Of a DNA stretch of 64,000 nt, positions 63,897 to 64,000 are shown in pieces. The notes beneath the pieces were generated by a model. It had not been told where the DNA came from, did no database searches, and was given only the letters and a program-made list of their open reading frames with translations. The stretch comes from Polynucleobacter sp. MWH-Spelu-300-X4. Lineage in GTDB: Bacteria > Pseudomonadota > Gammaproteobacteria > Burkholderiales > Burkholderiaceae. How positions within the stretch are numbered: the first letter of the stretch is position 1; every line of letters starts with the position of its first letter. The stretch covers positions 1,178,001-1,242,000 of the forward strand of contig NZ_CP061294.1 of the NCBI RefSeq assembly GCF_018687515.1, written 5' to 3'. The translations under genes were made by a program, and so were the position numbers.

Positions 63897-64000
63897 TTAT
63901 CCGTTGACCGGCATAGAAAAACTAGGTCCCTGAGCAATGGTTTCAGGCCAACGCTGAGTAACCGCCTTCATGCGGGTATAGAAACGCACACCTTCAGGAC
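63897..64000 (-). CDS. mmsA: Methylmalonate-semialdehyde dehydrogenase-like, C-terminal end only
   Basis: The last 33 codons on the reverse strand read EGVRFYTRMKAVTQRWP and end FSMPVNG. GVRFYT(R/K)xKxVTxRWP is the C-terminal signature of CoA-acylating methylmalonate-semialdehyde dehydrogenase. The rest of the gene is beyond the window. With prpE in the same window it suggests propionate and valine breakdown, though the genes are not linked. Confidence 0.8.
   Translation of the reverse strand, partial: PEGVRFYTRMKAVTQRWPETIAQGPSFSMPVNG

Noticed and set aside
1..64000. CRISPR arrays
   Set aside because: No series of regularly spaced identical repeats with unique spacers was seen; the only regular repeat (29540-29950) is the coding 96-base unit of the Cys-repeat protein.

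Overview
The window looks like a chromosome segment of a low-GC freshwater betaproteobacterium (Burkholderiales, most like Polynucleobacter). This is an inference from gene order (glmM-folP-ftsH-rlmE | yhbY, greA-carB-carA), protein character and the AT-rich composition. No 16S rRNA is present to confirm it.

Left flank (1-15.3 kb): the start of pstS behind a good Pho box; a four-gene arsenic operon (arsR, C-As lyase-like arsI, thioredoxin-type arsC, acr3); a five-gene redox operon (SHP and DHC cytochromes c, a cytochrome b561, and an OmpR/QseC-type two-component pair); a transglutaminase-like exported protein; a CDGSH iron-sulfur protein; a P-type Mg2+ ATPase and a Kup K+ transporter; a membrane protein and an alpha/beta hydrolase.

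Genomic island (15332-33815, about 18.5 kb): it is bounded by a perfect 45-bp direct repeat equal to the 3' part (anticodon loop to CCA) of tRNA-Arg(UCU). The intact tRNA is at the right end. The island carries two tyrosine recombinases, a StbDE/RelE-type toxin-antitoxin pair, an AbiH-like gene, a tightly overlapping operon encoding a PIN-GNAT-EVE/ASCH-like fusion, an ASCH protein, a P-loop kinase-like protein and a small orphan, and, next to the tRNA, a three-gene module of membrane/Rossmann-like protein, CD-NTase-like nucleotidyltransferase and TIR protein. It also has several small membrane proteins, a secreted protein with five 32-residue two-cysteine repeats, and a predicted small RNA with its own promoter and terminator. 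It reads as a defence island. A 16-bp palindrome (TGTTCC-N4-RGAACA) recurs at block boundaries, four times inside the island and once just outside it.

Right flank (33.9-64 kb): a BLUF photoreceptor with two small neighbours, an ArsC/Spx-family protein, a universal stress protein, tRNA-Pro(UGG), then core genes: glmM, folP, ftsH, rlmE, yhbY, greA, carB, carA, prpE, mltD, gloB, a methyltransferase, rnhA, an RND efflux pair and dnaQ. These are followed by an FTR1 iron permease behind a Fur box, an eptA-pap2-dgkA lipid A modification operon, hemN, and the end of an mmsA-like dehydrogenase.

The two most interesting systems are the PIN-GNAT/ASCH/kinase operon and the membrane protein/NTase/TIR module. 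All functional statements come from reading motifs; no database search was run.
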